64,000 nt of DNA from Reyranella sp. (GTDB taxonomy: Bacteria > Pseudomonadota > Alphaproteobacteria > Reyranellales > Reyranellaceae): NCBI GenBank assembly GCA_019750135.1, contig JAIEOV010000016.1:186001-250000 (forward strand), written 5' to 3'. Of the stretch, positions 49,802 through 58,147 are shown piece after piece. Within the stretch, counting starts at the first letter, position 1, and each line of letters begins with the position of its first letter. The position numbers and the translations under genes are program-made. The notes under the pieces were generated by a model. It saw nothing but the letters and a program-made list of their open reading frames with translations. It had not been told where the DNA came from and ran no database searches.

Positions 49802-51586
49802 ATGATCGATTACCTCTTCGAGCCCGCACCGCCGGGCGCCAACATTCCAGGCACCGTCTTTCGCGCCTGGCGATCCGGCGACCATAGCGCCGCCAAGTTC
49901 AAGATCGGCACGCGCGTCTATTTCAAGAGGCAGGATCGCTGGGGACTGTCGTTCTACGGCGATGATGGCGATCCGTCCTACGACGCTGCCCTGTATCCGG
50001 ACCTGGGGGCCTGGGCTCAGCTTCTCGACGTGACCGTCCGCGGCGAAGGGAAGGGCCGCTTCACCACGCTCAACACCTACGACCGTGCCGCCTTCACTTT
50101 CGGCTTCCTGCAGTTCGCAGCGCATGTCCCGGACGGCGATTTCGTCCGCTGGTTTCGCGCCGTATTGGCGCGGCCCGAAGCCGCCGACTATTTCCCAACC
50201 TTGCGGCTGGTCGGAGGGCGCATCGCCGTTGCTACTTCGGACGGAACGCAACCGCTGGAAAGCCCGGCTTCCACGTCGGGGCTCATGGCGTTCCTCAATC
50301 CGAACGGCGATCGCGTCGACGCCGAGGAAATCGTCAATGCGGCGCGCTTGATCGACTGGACGCGCCGGCAGGCGGAGACACGCGCGCTTCAGGTCGAAGG
50401 TGCCGCCAGCACATTCCGGGCGCTCCTCAAGAGCGCCGCGCGGAGGGTGCCGCTCGACGGCGAAAGCGACGCCGTGTGCGCGGTCATCGCCGACATCCGG
50501 CACCAGGGCCGAGGCGGCGACGACGTGTGGAATTTGATCAGGACGGCACTCACCGCCGCCGACAAGCTCGAGGCCCTGCTGGCAATCGGAGCAGACGAGT
50601 ATGGCGAACGCTGCCAGGCCGTCGGCGAACAAGTGAGGAGAAAACTCGCAAGCGGCAAGCTTGGCGCGGCGGTCTATCGCAAAAACACCGCGGACTTCCA
50701 GCCCGCTGTTGCCCCTCTGCATGCCCTTGCTCCCGAACTCGAATTCGAGGCTGCCGAGAGGACGGCCGACGAAACGTGGATCGACTTCGACCAGGCGCCG
50801 TTTCCAGCCGACGAGCCTCCCGGCAACGCAGTCCTCATCCGCATTCCGCCGGACTTTTATCCGACGAAGCCCTTCGTGGTGACGCTGTTCCTGCACGGAC
50901 ACGAGGTCGAAGGCTGTTCCCAGCTCGGACAGATCCGCCAGATACCGGCGCAGATCGATGCGACCACGACCAACACGGTGCTGCTGGCGCCCCGGTTCGG
51001 CCCGCGCAGCCAGCCGAACCGGTTCACGCAAGCCGGCGCACTTGCGGCCTTCATCGAAGAGGCGTCGCGCAAGGTTGCCGACGTGCTGACCGCTCTTGGC
51101 AAGAGCCCGCACCAGGTCTCCAAGGCACGCGACTTCCTGGCAAGGCAAGCGCCGATCGCGATCGTATCGTTCAGCGGCGGTTGCCACCCGCTCAAGCACC
51201 TCTTGGACAATGATGGCGATCTCGCTGAACGGATTTGCGGCGTGCTGCTCCTGGATTCGATCTATTCGTCCCCGCAGCCGCCCCAAGCCGTGCAGTCGAT
51301 CGCCTCGTGGATGGAACGCGCCAGCCAGCGCAGCTGGCTGGTCAGCCTCCATTCGAGCGCACGGCCAGGCAACGACACGTTGATGGATATCCTTCAGTCC
51401 CGAGGAATCGGATTCATCCGAAGCAACGGCGACTGGTCGAGGGATGTGCTCGCCCTGCAGCCTGGAACGGCGGTGTTCTGCCCGGCCAGGGGACATTGCG
51501 CCATCCCGACAGAGGGGCCGCCGTCGCAACCGGTGACGGCAGCCCTCGATCGACTCGACGAACGCTTCGCCAAGGCGTCCTCCTGA
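49802..51586 (+). CDS. Putative lysozyme-like/alpha-beta-hydrolase two-domain protein
   Basis: A 594-residue protein. The N-terminal domain has VRGEGKGRFTTL then AAFTFGFLQFAAH (79-108), a Glu (Glu82) followed ~18 residues later by FGFLQ, like lysozyme-superfamily glycosidases. The C-terminal domain (~345-575) looks like an alpha/beta-hydrolase: LFLHGHEVEG (oxyanion loop, 362-371), nucleophile Ser458 in VSFSGGC, Asp485 in VLLLDSI and His565 in ARGHCAIP. No signal peptide. The middle ~110-340 is helical and unassigned. No known protein of this architecture comes to mind. Co-transcribed with the M15-type gene. Confidence 0.6.
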   Translation: MIDYLFEPAPPGANIPGTVFRAWRSGDHSAAKFKIGTRVYFKRQDRWGLSFYGDDGDPSYDAALYPDLGAWAQLLDVTVRGEGKGRFTTLNTYDRAAFTFGFLQFAAHVPDGDFVRWFRAVLARPEAADYFPTLRLVGGRIAVATSDGTQPLESPASTSGLMAFLNPNGDRVDAEEIVNAARLIDWTRRQAETRALQVEGAASTFRALLKSAARRVPLDGESDAVCAVIADIRHQGRGGDDVWNLIRTALTAADKLEALLAIGADEYGERCQAVGEQVRRKLASGKLGAAVYRKNTADFQPAVAPLHALAPELEFEAAERTADETWIDFDQAPFPADEPPGNAVLIRIPPDFYPTKPFVVTLFLHGHEVEGCSQLGQIRQIPAQIDATTTNTVLLAPRFGPRSQPNRFTQAGALAAFIEEASRKVADVLTALGKSPHQVSKARDFLARQAPIAIVSFSGGCHPLKHLLDNDGDLAERICGVLLLDSIYSSPQPPQAVQSIASWMERASQRSWLVSLHSSARPGNDTLMDILQSRGIGFIRSNGDWSRDVLALQPGTAVFCPARGHCAIPTEGPPSQPVTAALDRLDERFAKASS

Positions 51587-51594
51587 AAAAAGTA

Positions 51595-51633
51595 GGGCCC
51601 GGACGACGATCAAAAAGATCGCCGGCCGGGCCC
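51595..51633 (-). terminator. Rho-independent terminator
   Basis: GGGCCCGG and CCGGGCCC (51595-51602, 51626-51633) enclose an inner CGATC-AAAAA-GATCG hairpin. On the minus strand the stem is followed by TACTTTTTT, a good terminator for the small gene at 51664-51879. It may also block read-through from the plus-strand gene ending at 51586. Confidence 0.75.
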
Positions 51634-51663
51634 CCTCGACGCCCCCTCAGAACTCTGGCGCGA

Positions 51664-51879
51664 TTACTTGAAGCTGTCGGAAATCTGCTTGAAGCCGGAC
51701 TGGGTCTTGTTCGCGATGTCGCTGATCTGCGCATTGCGATCGACCCACTGGCGGGCCAGCGGTGGCACCTCGTAGCCCATCACCGTCTCGGGCAGCTGGA
51801 CCTTCAGATTCCCTGTCATGGTGAGATAGACGACGGCCAGGAAGCCCAGCTTGACCGTCCATCCGAGAAGAAATCGCAT
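51664..51879 (-). CDS. Small single-helix membrane protein
   Basis: Seventy-one residues: MRFLLGWTVKLGFLAVVYLT forms one N-terminal helix or uncleaved signal, then a short polar domain with VPPLARQWVDRNAQISDIAN and a basic/Ser tail. No family recognised. A strong terminator follows. It is isolated between the putative wall-hydrolase locus and the LysR gene. Confidence 0.6.
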   Translation of the reverse strand: MRFLLGWTVKLGFLAVVYLTMTGNLKVQLPETVMGYEVPPLARQWVDRNAQISDIANKTQSGFKQISDSFK

Positions 51880-51987
51880 GCCCGGATGATAGTTTCACTG
51901 CCTCCGCCATGACAGCAAACGATCGTATCAATTGTGTAGGGCGTTTCGATTCATGAAGGGAGAGCGGGCCAGCGGCCCGCGCTCCCA

Positions 51988-52854
51988 TCACCGCAAGGCG
52001 AAGCTCGCGCGCACGTGGTCGGCGAGATCGCGCGCGGCCGGCGACAGGCCGGGCGGTGCGTAGAGGTTGATGCGGAACTCGGGCAGCGGCGGCAGGCGCG
52101 CCTCGCGTGCGGCCTTGCCGTCGAAGATCTCGAAGCGCTGCGGCACCGACGAGCGCAGCAGCGGCGCCACCGCCAGCCCCGCCTCGATCGCGGCGTAGAC
52201 CGGCTCGAGGCGACTCACTTCGCAGACCGCGCGCCAATCGCGCCGCAGGCGGCCCAGCGCCTCGACAGCGACGGGACGGAACACGCAGGTCGGCGCGCCC
52301 AGCGACACCGGCAGCGGATCGCGCAGATGGGCCTCGCCGCCCGACGCGCCGACCCACACCAGCCGGTCCGTACGCAGCGTCTCGCCGTGGCGGCCGCAGT
52401 CGGTCTCGGTAGTGAGCGCGAGATCGACAGCGCCCTTGCGCAGCGCGTCGCGCACGACGCGCGAATCCTCGCACACCAGGCTGACGCGCACGCGCGGCTG
52501 GGCCTTGGCGAAGCGGCGCAAGATCGGCGGCACGAAGCTGCCGATGATGTCGTAGGGCACGCCGAGCCGCACCTCGCCCTCGAACGAGGGCGTGCGCATG
52601 GCCGACCACACCTCGTCATTCAGCGCCAGCAGGCGGCGCGCCTGGGCAAGCAACCGCTCGCCAGCCGGCGCCAGCGCAAGCTTGCGGCCCCGGCGCTCGA
52701 ACAGCCGGCAGTCGAGCGCCTCCTCCAGCCGCTTGATCTGCTGGCTGGCGGCGGCCTGGCTGACGCCCAGTGCCGAGGCGGCGGCGGTCACGCCGTCGGC
52801 GTCGACGACGCCGACGAAGGCGCGGATCAGGGAGATGTCGAGGTCTCTTCTCAT
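51988..52854 (-). CDS. LysR-family transcriptional regulator
   Basis: A 288-residue LysR protein. The winged HTH is TAAASALGVSQAAASQQIKR then LEEALDCRLFERRGRKLAL (residues ~23-62). The periplasmic-binding-like effector domain follows (~88-288). It is divergent from dapA with start codons 85 bp apart and TTCGT/ACGAA repeats between, the standard arrangement for a LysR activator of its neighbour. The effector is unknown; a DapA substrate or product would fit. Confidence 0.92.
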   Translation of the reverse strand: MRRDLDISLIRAFVGVVDADGVTAAASALGVSQAAASQQIKRLEEALDCRLFERRGRKLALAPAGERLLAQARRLLALNDEVWSAMRTPSFEGEVRLGVPYDIIGSFVPPILRRFAKAQPRVRVSLVCEDSRVVRDALRKGAVDLALTTETDCGRHGETLRTDRLVWVGASGGEAHLRDPLPVSLGAPTCVFRPVAVEALGRLRRDWRAVCEVSRLEPVYAAIEAGLAVAPLLRSSVPQRFEIFDGKAAREARLPPLPEFRINLYAPPGLSPAARDLADHVRASFALR

Positions 52855-52859
52855 AAGTA

Positions 52860-52889
52860 TTCGTGAACGATTATATACGAAACATTCGT
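52860..52889. promoter_or_regulatory. Candidate LysR binding region (TTCGT/ACGAA repeats)
   Basis: TTCGT at 52860-52864, ACGAA at 52877-52881 and TTCGT at 52885-52889 form one spaced inverted pair and one tight palindrome (ACGAA-ACA-TTCGT). They lie directly upstream of the LysR start (52854) and ~50 bp before dapA. The region is notably AT-rich. Confidence 0.55.
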
Positions 52890-52938
52890 TTTCATTATAG
52901 CACTTCCACGCCTAACGTCATCCGATCGGAGGTGTCGA

Positions 52939-53814
52939 ATGATCACTGGCCTGTGGCTTCCCATCATCACGCCGTTCAAGGACGGCGCCGTCGACTTCAA
53001 GAGCTACGAGCGGTTGATCGAGCACTATCTCGCGCTCGGCATCGACGGCCTGTTTCCGCTCGGCACCACGGGCGAATCGCCGACCCTCGACGCGGCGGAG
53101 ATCGACGAGCTGGTCGAGCGCACCGTGGCGACGGTGGCCGGCCGCGTGCCGGTGTTCGTGGGCGTCGGCGGCAACGCCACTGCCAAGGTCGAGAAGGAGC
53201 TGAAGCGCCTGGAACGCCATGCCTGCGAAGGCATCGTCTCGGTCTGCCCCTACTACAACCGGCCGAGCCAGGACGGGCTTTTGGCGCACTTCCGCGCCGT
53301 CGCCGCGGCGACCGACCGCGACGTGCTGATCTACAATATCCCCTATCGCACCGCCGTGAACCTCGCCAACGACTCGCTGCTCGAGCTTGCCGAGGTGAAG
53401 AACATCGTGGGCGTGAAGGACAGCTCGGGCAGCATCGCCCAATCGCTCGAGCTGCTGGCGCGCAAGCCGGCGGATTTCTCTGTGCTGACCGGCGAGGACG
53501 CGCTCTATTTCACCATGATGGCCAACGGCGCCGAGGGCGGCATTTTGGCGGCGAGCCACATCATGACCGAACGCTTCGTCGAGGTCGGGCGGCGCTTCGC
53601 CGGCAACGATGTCGTTGGCGCCCGCGCGGCCTGGGCGCCGCTCGTGCCCCTGGTGCCGCTGCTGTTCGCCGAGGCCAATCCGATGCCGATCAAGTACCTG
53701 TTGTGGCGACAGGGCCTGATCTCCTCGCCGGAGTGCCGCCTGCCGTTGACGCGGATCTCGGACGGCCTGGCGCGGCGGCTCGATGCCGTTGTCGAAAAGC
53801 GGCTGGCGGCCTAA
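52939..53814 (+). CDS. dapA: 4-hydroxy-tetrahydrodipicolinate synthase (DapA)
   Basis: A 291-residue TIM-barrel aldolase with the complete DapA active site: Thr43/Thr44 (GTTGES), Tyr106 (CPYYNRPS), Tyr132 and Arg137 (YNIPYRT), and Schiff-base Lys160 (GVKDSSG). It condenses pyruvate with aspartate semialdehyde on the way to diaminopimelate and lysine. Control by an adjacent LysR gene is unusual for a housekeeping dapA, so a paralogue acting on a related keto acid is possible. ATG 52939 follows GGAGG. Confidence 0.88.
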   Translation: MITGLWLPIITPFKDGAVDFKSYERLIEHYLALGIDGLFPLGTTGESPTLDAAEIDELVERTVATVAGRVPVFVGVGGNATAKVEKELKRLERHACEGIVSVCPYYNRPSQDGLLAHFRAVAAATDRDVLIYNIPYRTAVNLANDSLLELAEVKNIVGVKDSSGSIAQSLELLARKPADFSVLTGEDALYFTMMANGAEGGILAASHIMTERFVEVGRRFAGNDVVGARAAWAPLVPLVPLLFAEANPMPIKYLLWRQGLISSPECRLPLTRISDGLARRLDAVVEKRLAA

Positions 53815-53825
53815 CAACGGCGCCG

Positions 53826-54305
53826 ATGGAGGAGATAGAGCCCCTCAGTCCCGCCCACGCCCCGCGCGCGCTGGCGCTCAACAACGAGCATGCCCGCGAG
53901 CTGTCGTGGCTCGAGGTCGACCGCCTGGTCGAGTTGATCGGGCGGGCCTTCCTGGCCCAACGCATCGGCAACGTCGAGGCCTTCCTGCTCGCCTTCGACC
54001 AGGACGCCGACTACGACAGCCCGAATTTCCTGTGGTTCCGCGCGCGCTATCTGCGCTTCGTGTATGTCGACCGCATCGTCGTCGCCGACGCAGCGCGTGG
54101 CAGAGGCCATGCGCGCCGTCTGTACGACGACCTCTTCAAACACGCCCGTCGCGCCGGGCACGAGCGCATCGTCTGCGAGGTCAATCGCGAGCCGCCCAAT
54201 CCGGCATCGGATGCGTTCCACGCGGCATTGGGATTCAGCGAGGTCGGCGGCGCCGCCATCCACGGCGGCGCCAAGACCGTCAGATACCTGACGCGCCTGC
54301 TTTAG
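53826..54305 (+). CDS. GNAT-family N-acetyltransferase
   Basis: A 159-residue GNAT protein beginning 11 bases after dapA. The acetyl-CoA loop is VADAARGRGHARRLYDDLFK near 87-106 (R-G-x-G-x-A), preceded by strand RYLRFVYVDRIVV and followed by CEVNREPPNPASDAFHAALG, typical of a subgroup of small GNATs. Substrate unknown. Probably co-transcribed with dapA. Palindromic repeat copy 4 follows. Confidence 0.85.
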   Translation: MEEIEPLSPAHAPRALALNNEHARELSWLEVDRLVELIGRAFLAQRIGNVEAFLLAFDQDADYDSPNFLWFRARYLRFVYVDRIVVADAARGRGHARRLYDDLFKHARRAGHERIVCEVNREPPNPASDAFHAALGFSEVGGAAIHGGAKTVRYLTRLL

Positions 54306-54345
54306 GCCCAGTGGCGCCTGATGCTCGTTAGCGGACCCAACACCA

Positions 54346-54454
54346 CCTCACCCTGAGGAGCATCGCGAAGCGATGCGTCTCGAAGGGTGGGCACCAGTCC
54401 TTGATGTTGCCCACCCTTCGAGACGCGCCCTGCGGGCGCTCCTCAGGGTGAGGT
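54346..54454. repeat. Palindromic repeat element, copy 4
   Basis: Outer arms CCTCACCCTGAGGAGC and GCTCCTCAGGGTGAGG, inner CGAAGGGTGGGCA and TGCCCACCCTTCG. It lies between convergent genes (GNAT and mscL), like copies 1 and 3. Confidence 0.85.
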
Positions 54455-54490
54455 GGTGTCGGATTTGCTACCTCATGAGCGCCACTCCAA

Positions 54491-54913
54491 CTACGCCCGC
54501 GCCTTCAGAAGATCGCGGATCTCCGTCAGCAGCTCCTGTTCCTTGGTCGGCGGCGCGGGCGGCGGCGGGGCGGCGGCTTCCTGCTGGAACAGGCGGTTCA
54601 TGCCCCGGATCACCAGGAACAGGATCCAGGCGATGATGATGAAGTTCACCGTCACGGTGATGAACTGGCCGTAGCCCAGGGTGGCGCCGGCCTTCTTGGC
54701 GGCGTCGTAGCTCGTGGCCTGGCTCGAGGCCGAGGTGAGGCCGATGAAGTAGTTGCTGAAATCGAGACCGCCGAAGATGCGGCCGATGATCGGCATCATG
54801 ATGTCGTTGACCATCGAATCGATGATCTTGCCGAAGGCGGCGCCGATGATGACGCCGATGGCGAGGTCGACGACGCTGCCGCGCATCGCGAATTTCTTGA
54901 ATTCCTGGAGCAT
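54491..54913 (-). CDS. mscL: Large-conductance mechanosensitive channel MscL
   Basis: A 140-residue inner-membrane channel that opens under membrane tension to release solutes in osmotic downshock. The N-terminal helix and first TM read [20 protein letters not shown] then [12 protein letters not shown] (the pore-lining Gly/Ala-rich helix). TM2 is near 80-103 ([20 protein letters not shown]). The C-terminal Pro linker and Glu/Leu-rich bundle helix end the protein. ATG 54913 follows GGAGGG. Isolated gene. Confidence 0.97.
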   Translation of the reverse strand: MLQEFKKFAMRGSVVDLAIGVIIGAAFGKIIDSMVNDIMMPIIGRIFGGLDFSNYFIGLTSASSQATSYDAAKKAGATLGYGQFITVTVNFIIIAWILFLVIRGMNRLFQQEAAAPPPPAPPTKEQELLTEIRDLLKARA

Positions 54914-54941
54914 CTCCACCCTCCGTTAGTTGGGTCTGTTT

Positions 54942-55880
54942 TCAGGATACGCGAAGCAACACCAGCAAAGCAGAAACCGTGATCACGGAGAAGGCCGTGG
55001 AAAGCAGAACTGACGCCGAATTCTGCTCGACGGCGATGTCGAACTGCTTGGCCAGCACGAATGCGTTGGCCGCCGTCGGCAGCGCCGCCATCAAGAGCGC
55101 CACCTTGCCCGGCACCGAAGTGAGGTCGACGAACATCGGCAGCACCAGCCACGCTGCAAGCGGCTGCAGCAGGAGCTTGATCACCGTGGCGCAGCCCGCC
55201 TCGGCGAGGCCGCTGCGGATCGACTTGTCCGACAGGAAGAGGCCGATGGCGAACAGGGCGCACGGGGCCGCCGCTGCGCCCAGCAGGTCGAGCCACTTTT
55301 CGACGGGCGTCGGGATCGGCAGGCCGATCGCCGACACCACGACGCCGAGCGCGATCGACACGGGCAACGGGTTGCGCGCCACGTTGAACGCTGCGCGCAA
55401 GAAGGTCCGCAACGGGCCGTGGCCCGCCGCCACCTCGAGCTCGATCAGCATGACGCCGAACACCATGGCGACGATGGCTGTCACGATCACGGTCAGCATG
55501 GCGGGCGGCAGCCCGGCCTCGCCGAAGGCGGCGAGACAGAGCGGCACGCCCATGTAGCCGACATTGCCCCAGGAGGCGGCGATGCCCTGCAGGCTCTGGG
55601 CGGCAAGGCCGCCGCGCGAAATCAGGCGGGTTGTGACCATTCCGAGCAGGAAGGTCGCCAGGACGACGATGCCGAAGCCCAGCATCAGGGCCGGATCGAG
55701 CACGGCGGCCACGGGAGTACGCGCCAAGGCGCCGAAAAACAGCACCGGCAGGGCGAAATAGCTCACGAACGCGTTCAGGGCGGCGGTCGATTCCCCGCCC
55801 AGGATGCGCCAGCGGCCAGCCAGGTACCCCGCCAGGATGACGCCGAAGATCGGCAGAGCAACGTTCAGAATGGCCTGCAC
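54942..55880 (-). CDS. AEC (auxin efflux carrier) family transporter
   Basis: A 312-residue membrane protein with ten predicted helices in two five-helix halves, the AEC/malonate permease layout. It starts MQAILNVALPIFGVILAGYL and shows ASWGNVGYMGVPL near 103-115 (conserved Asn-x-Gly-x-x-Gly-x-Pro crossover) and AALPTAANAFVLAKQFDI near 268. Substrates in bacteria include malonate or other organic acids. It precedes mscL by 28 bp in the same direction. Confidence 0.88.
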   Translation of the reverse strand: MQAILNVALPIFGVILAGYLAGRWRILGGESTAALNAFVSYFALPVLFFGALARTPVAAVLDPALMLGFGIVVLATFLLGMVTTRLISRGGLAAQSLQGIAASWGNVGYMGVPLCLAAFGEAGLPPAMLTVIVTAIVAMVFGVMLIELEVAAGHGPLRTFLRAAFNVARNPLPVSIALGVVVSAIGLPIPTPVEKWLDLLGAAAAPCALFAIGLFLSDKSIRSGLAEAGCATVIKLLLQPLAAWLVLPMFVDLTSVPGKVALLMAALPTAANAFVLAKQFDIAVEQNSASVLLSTAFSVITVSALLVLLRVS

Positions 55881-56017
55881 GGGGCGCCATCGCTTTTGAA
55901 TTTCACTTCTTGTAACCTATTAGGAAATTGACATAAATGACACAAATCCCATACTATTTTGGCATCATAACGAGGCCGCAACCGTCCCCTCCGCCAGCGG
56001 CCCGGGAGAGATCGAAA

Positions 56018-56410
56018 ATGCGTCTGTTGATCGCCAGCATGGCCGCTTTGGCAGCCGTCGCCTTTGCCGCCCCGTCCTTTGCCCAGACCCAGGAAGACAA
56101 CTCGCCGGCGCCAGCGGCTCCCGCCCCGGTTCCGACCGCCAAGCCCAAGCCCGGCACGGCGGCCTACTGCCAGAGCCTGAAGACGTCGAGCTCGCGCAGC
56201 TCCTGCCTCAAGAAGGTGAGCAGCACCAGCAAGACGACGACGGCCAAGACCACCACGGCCAAGAAGACCAAGAAGACCACGACGACGCCGGCCGCACCCA
56301 AGCCGCAGCCCGACGTCGGCCAGCTCAGCGCCCCGCCGTCCGCCGCTCCCGCGGCCGCGGCGCCGTCGGGCAGCGTCGCCGTTCCGCCGCTGCCGCAGAA
56401 GACCATCTAA
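56018..56410 (+). CDS. Secreted Pro/Ala/Lys/Thr-rich low-complexity protein
   Basis: A 130-residue exported protein: signal peptide MRLLIASMAALAAVAFAAPS...FAQ, then a Pro/Ala-rich stretch, two Cys (YCQSLKTSSSRSSCLKK), a Thr/Lys repeat (TTTAKTTTAKKTKKTTTT) and a Pro/Ala-rich tail. Low-complexity sequence suggests a flexible periplasmic or wall-associated protein. No enzyme motif. The ATG at 56018 begins the signal peptide; an upstream open stretch to 55937 is not protein-like. Confidence 0.65.
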   Translation: MRLLIASMAALAAVAFAAPSFAQTQEDNSPAPAAPAPVPTAKPKPGTAAYCQSLKTSSSRSSCLKKVSSTSKTTTAKTTTAKKTKKTTTTPAAPKPQPDVGQLSAPPSAAPAAAAPSGSVAVPPLPQKTI

Positions 56411-56465
56411 GCTTCGCTTCGCGACAGCGCGCGGATAAAGTCGCCTCCTTTTTCGGGAGAGCGAC

Positions 56466-57329
56466 ATGGCCCATTCCGCTGCGCTGATATCGACCGAAGA
56501 GCTTGCGCGCCGCATGGACGCGCCGGGTCTTCGCCTGTTCGACTGCACGACCTATCTGCGCCCCCGGCCCGAGGGTGGCTACAACGCCGAGAGCGGCCGC
56601 GCCAACTACGACCAGGGCCACATACCGGGCGCCGCCTTCCTCGACCTCGCCGGCGAGATCTCCGAGCCGGACTCCAAGCTTCGCTTCACCATGCCGTCGC
56701 TGGGCGCGCTCACCACCGCCTTCGCCGCCAAGGGCATCGGGCACGGCACCTTCGTGGTGCTGTACAGCCACGCCTCTCCAGTCTGGGCGACGCGTGTGTG
56801 GTGGATGCTGCGCGCCATCGGCTTCGATGATGCGGCGATCCTCGACGGCGGGCTCGACAAGTGGAAGGCCGAAGGCCGGCCGCTCAGCGCGGCCGTCACG
56901 CGCTACCCCGCAGCGACCCTCACCTTGCGCGGACGCCCGGAGATCTTCGTCGACAAGGAGGCGATCAAGGGCGCCATCGGCAAGACCGGCACGCTGACCC
57001 TGAACGCGCTCAGCCACGACCAGCACAAGGGCACGGGCGGCGTGGTCTACGGACGCGCCGGGCGCATCGCCGGCTCGTCGTGCGTACCAGCCGCCAGCCT
57101 GTTCGGCGCGGACAAGACCCTGAAGCCGATCGCCGAGCTGCGCGCGGCCTTCGAGGGCGTCGGCGCCGCGCCCGACAAGCGCATCCTGGTCTATTGCGGC
57201 GGCGGCATCGCTGCCACGCTCGACGCCTTCGTGCTGACGGCCCTGCTCGGCCACAAGAACGTCTCGGTGTACGACAACTCGATGCAGGAATGGTCCAACG
57301 ACCCCAGCCTGCCGATGGAAACAGGCTGA
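56466..57329 (+). CDS. sseA: 3-mercaptopyruvate sulfurtransferase/thiosulfate sulfurtransferase (rhodanese)
   Basis: A 287-residue protein of two rhodanese domains. The N-domain (~7-145) is inactive, with Tyr-Ser in place of the catalytic Cys (VVLYSHASPVWA). The C-domain (~160-285) carries active Cys244 in VYCGGGIAAT. The loop lacks the CRxG(T/S) of typical rhodaneses, as in a subgroup of alphaproteobacterial enzymes. It transfers sulfur from thiosulfate or mercaptopyruvate to acceptors such as cyanide or thiols. It is followed by a damaged duplicate. Confidence 0.88.
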   Translation: MAHSAALISTEELARRMDAPGLRLFDCTTYLRPRPEGGYNAESGRANYDQGHIPGAAFLDLAGEISEPDSKLRFTMPSLGALTTAFAAKGIGHGTFVVLYSHASPVWATRVWWMLRAIGFDDAAILDGGLDKWKAEGRPLSAAVTRYPAATLTLRGRPEIFVDKEAIKGAIGKTGTLTLNALSHDQHKGTGGVVYGRAGRIAGSSCVPAASLFGADKTLKPIAELRAAFEGVGAAPDKRILVYCGGGIAATLDAFVLTALLGHKNVSVYDNSMQEWSNDPSLPMETG

Positions 57330-57341
57330 AGCCCAGGCGAC

Positions 57342-58132
57342 ATGCCGGCCCACGCCGCAGCCCTGATTTCGACCGAGGAGCTTGCGCGCCGCATGGACGC
57401 GCCGGCGCTGCGCCTCTTCGATTGCTCGGTCTACCAGCATCCCAGGCCCGAGGGTGGCTCCGCTGTCGAAAGCGGCCGCGCCGCCTACGACAAGGGCCAC
57501 ATTCCCGGCGCCGCTTTCCTCGACATCCCGGGCGAGTGTTCCGTGCCGGACCCGAAGCTCCGTTTCACCCTGCCGTCGCTTGGCGCGCTCACCAAAATAT
57601 TCGCGGCCAAGGGCATCGGGCACGGAACCTTCGTGGTGCTCTACGGCAATGCCGCGCCCAACTGGCCGGCCCGGGCGTGGTGGATGCTGCGCGCCGTGGG
57701 CTTCGACGAAGCCGCGATCCTCGATGGCGGGCTCGACAAGTGGAAGGCGGAAGGACGGCCGCTTTCGACCGAGGCTGCTGATTATCCGCCAGCGACCCTG
57801 ACGCTGCGCAGCCGGCCCGAGATCTTCGTCGACAAGGCCGCCATCAAGTCGGCGACCGTCCCGGCCGCATCGCCGGATCGTCCTGCGTCCCGGCGGCCAG
57901 CCTGTTCGCGCCGGACAAGACTTTGAAGCCGATCGGCGAATTGCGCGCGGCCTTCGAGGGCGTGGGCGCCGCGCCGGACAAGCGCGTGCTGGTCTATTGC
58001 GGCGGCGGGATCGCGGCCACCACCGATGCCTTCGTGCTGACGGCCCTGCTCGGCCACACGAACGTCTCGGTGTATGACAATTCGATGCAGGAATGGTCCA
58101 ACGACCCCAGCCTGCCGATGCAAACCGGTTGA
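57342..58132 (+). pseudogene. Duplicated sulfurtransferase, inactivated by internal deletion
   Basis: Starting 12 bases after sseA, this copy matches it along nearly its whole length (AALISTEELARRMDAPALRL at the start; SMQEWSNDPSLPMQTG at the end). After DKAAIKSAT (near 57860) about 76 bp present in sseA are missing, which shifts the frame. The active-site half (LVYCGGGIAATTDAF) resumes in another frame and ends at 58132. As read, the first frame terminates at 57926 without the catalytic Cys. A recent tandem duplication followed by deletion explains it. Confidence 0.85.
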
Positions 58133-58147
58133 TCGAAGGAGGATGCC

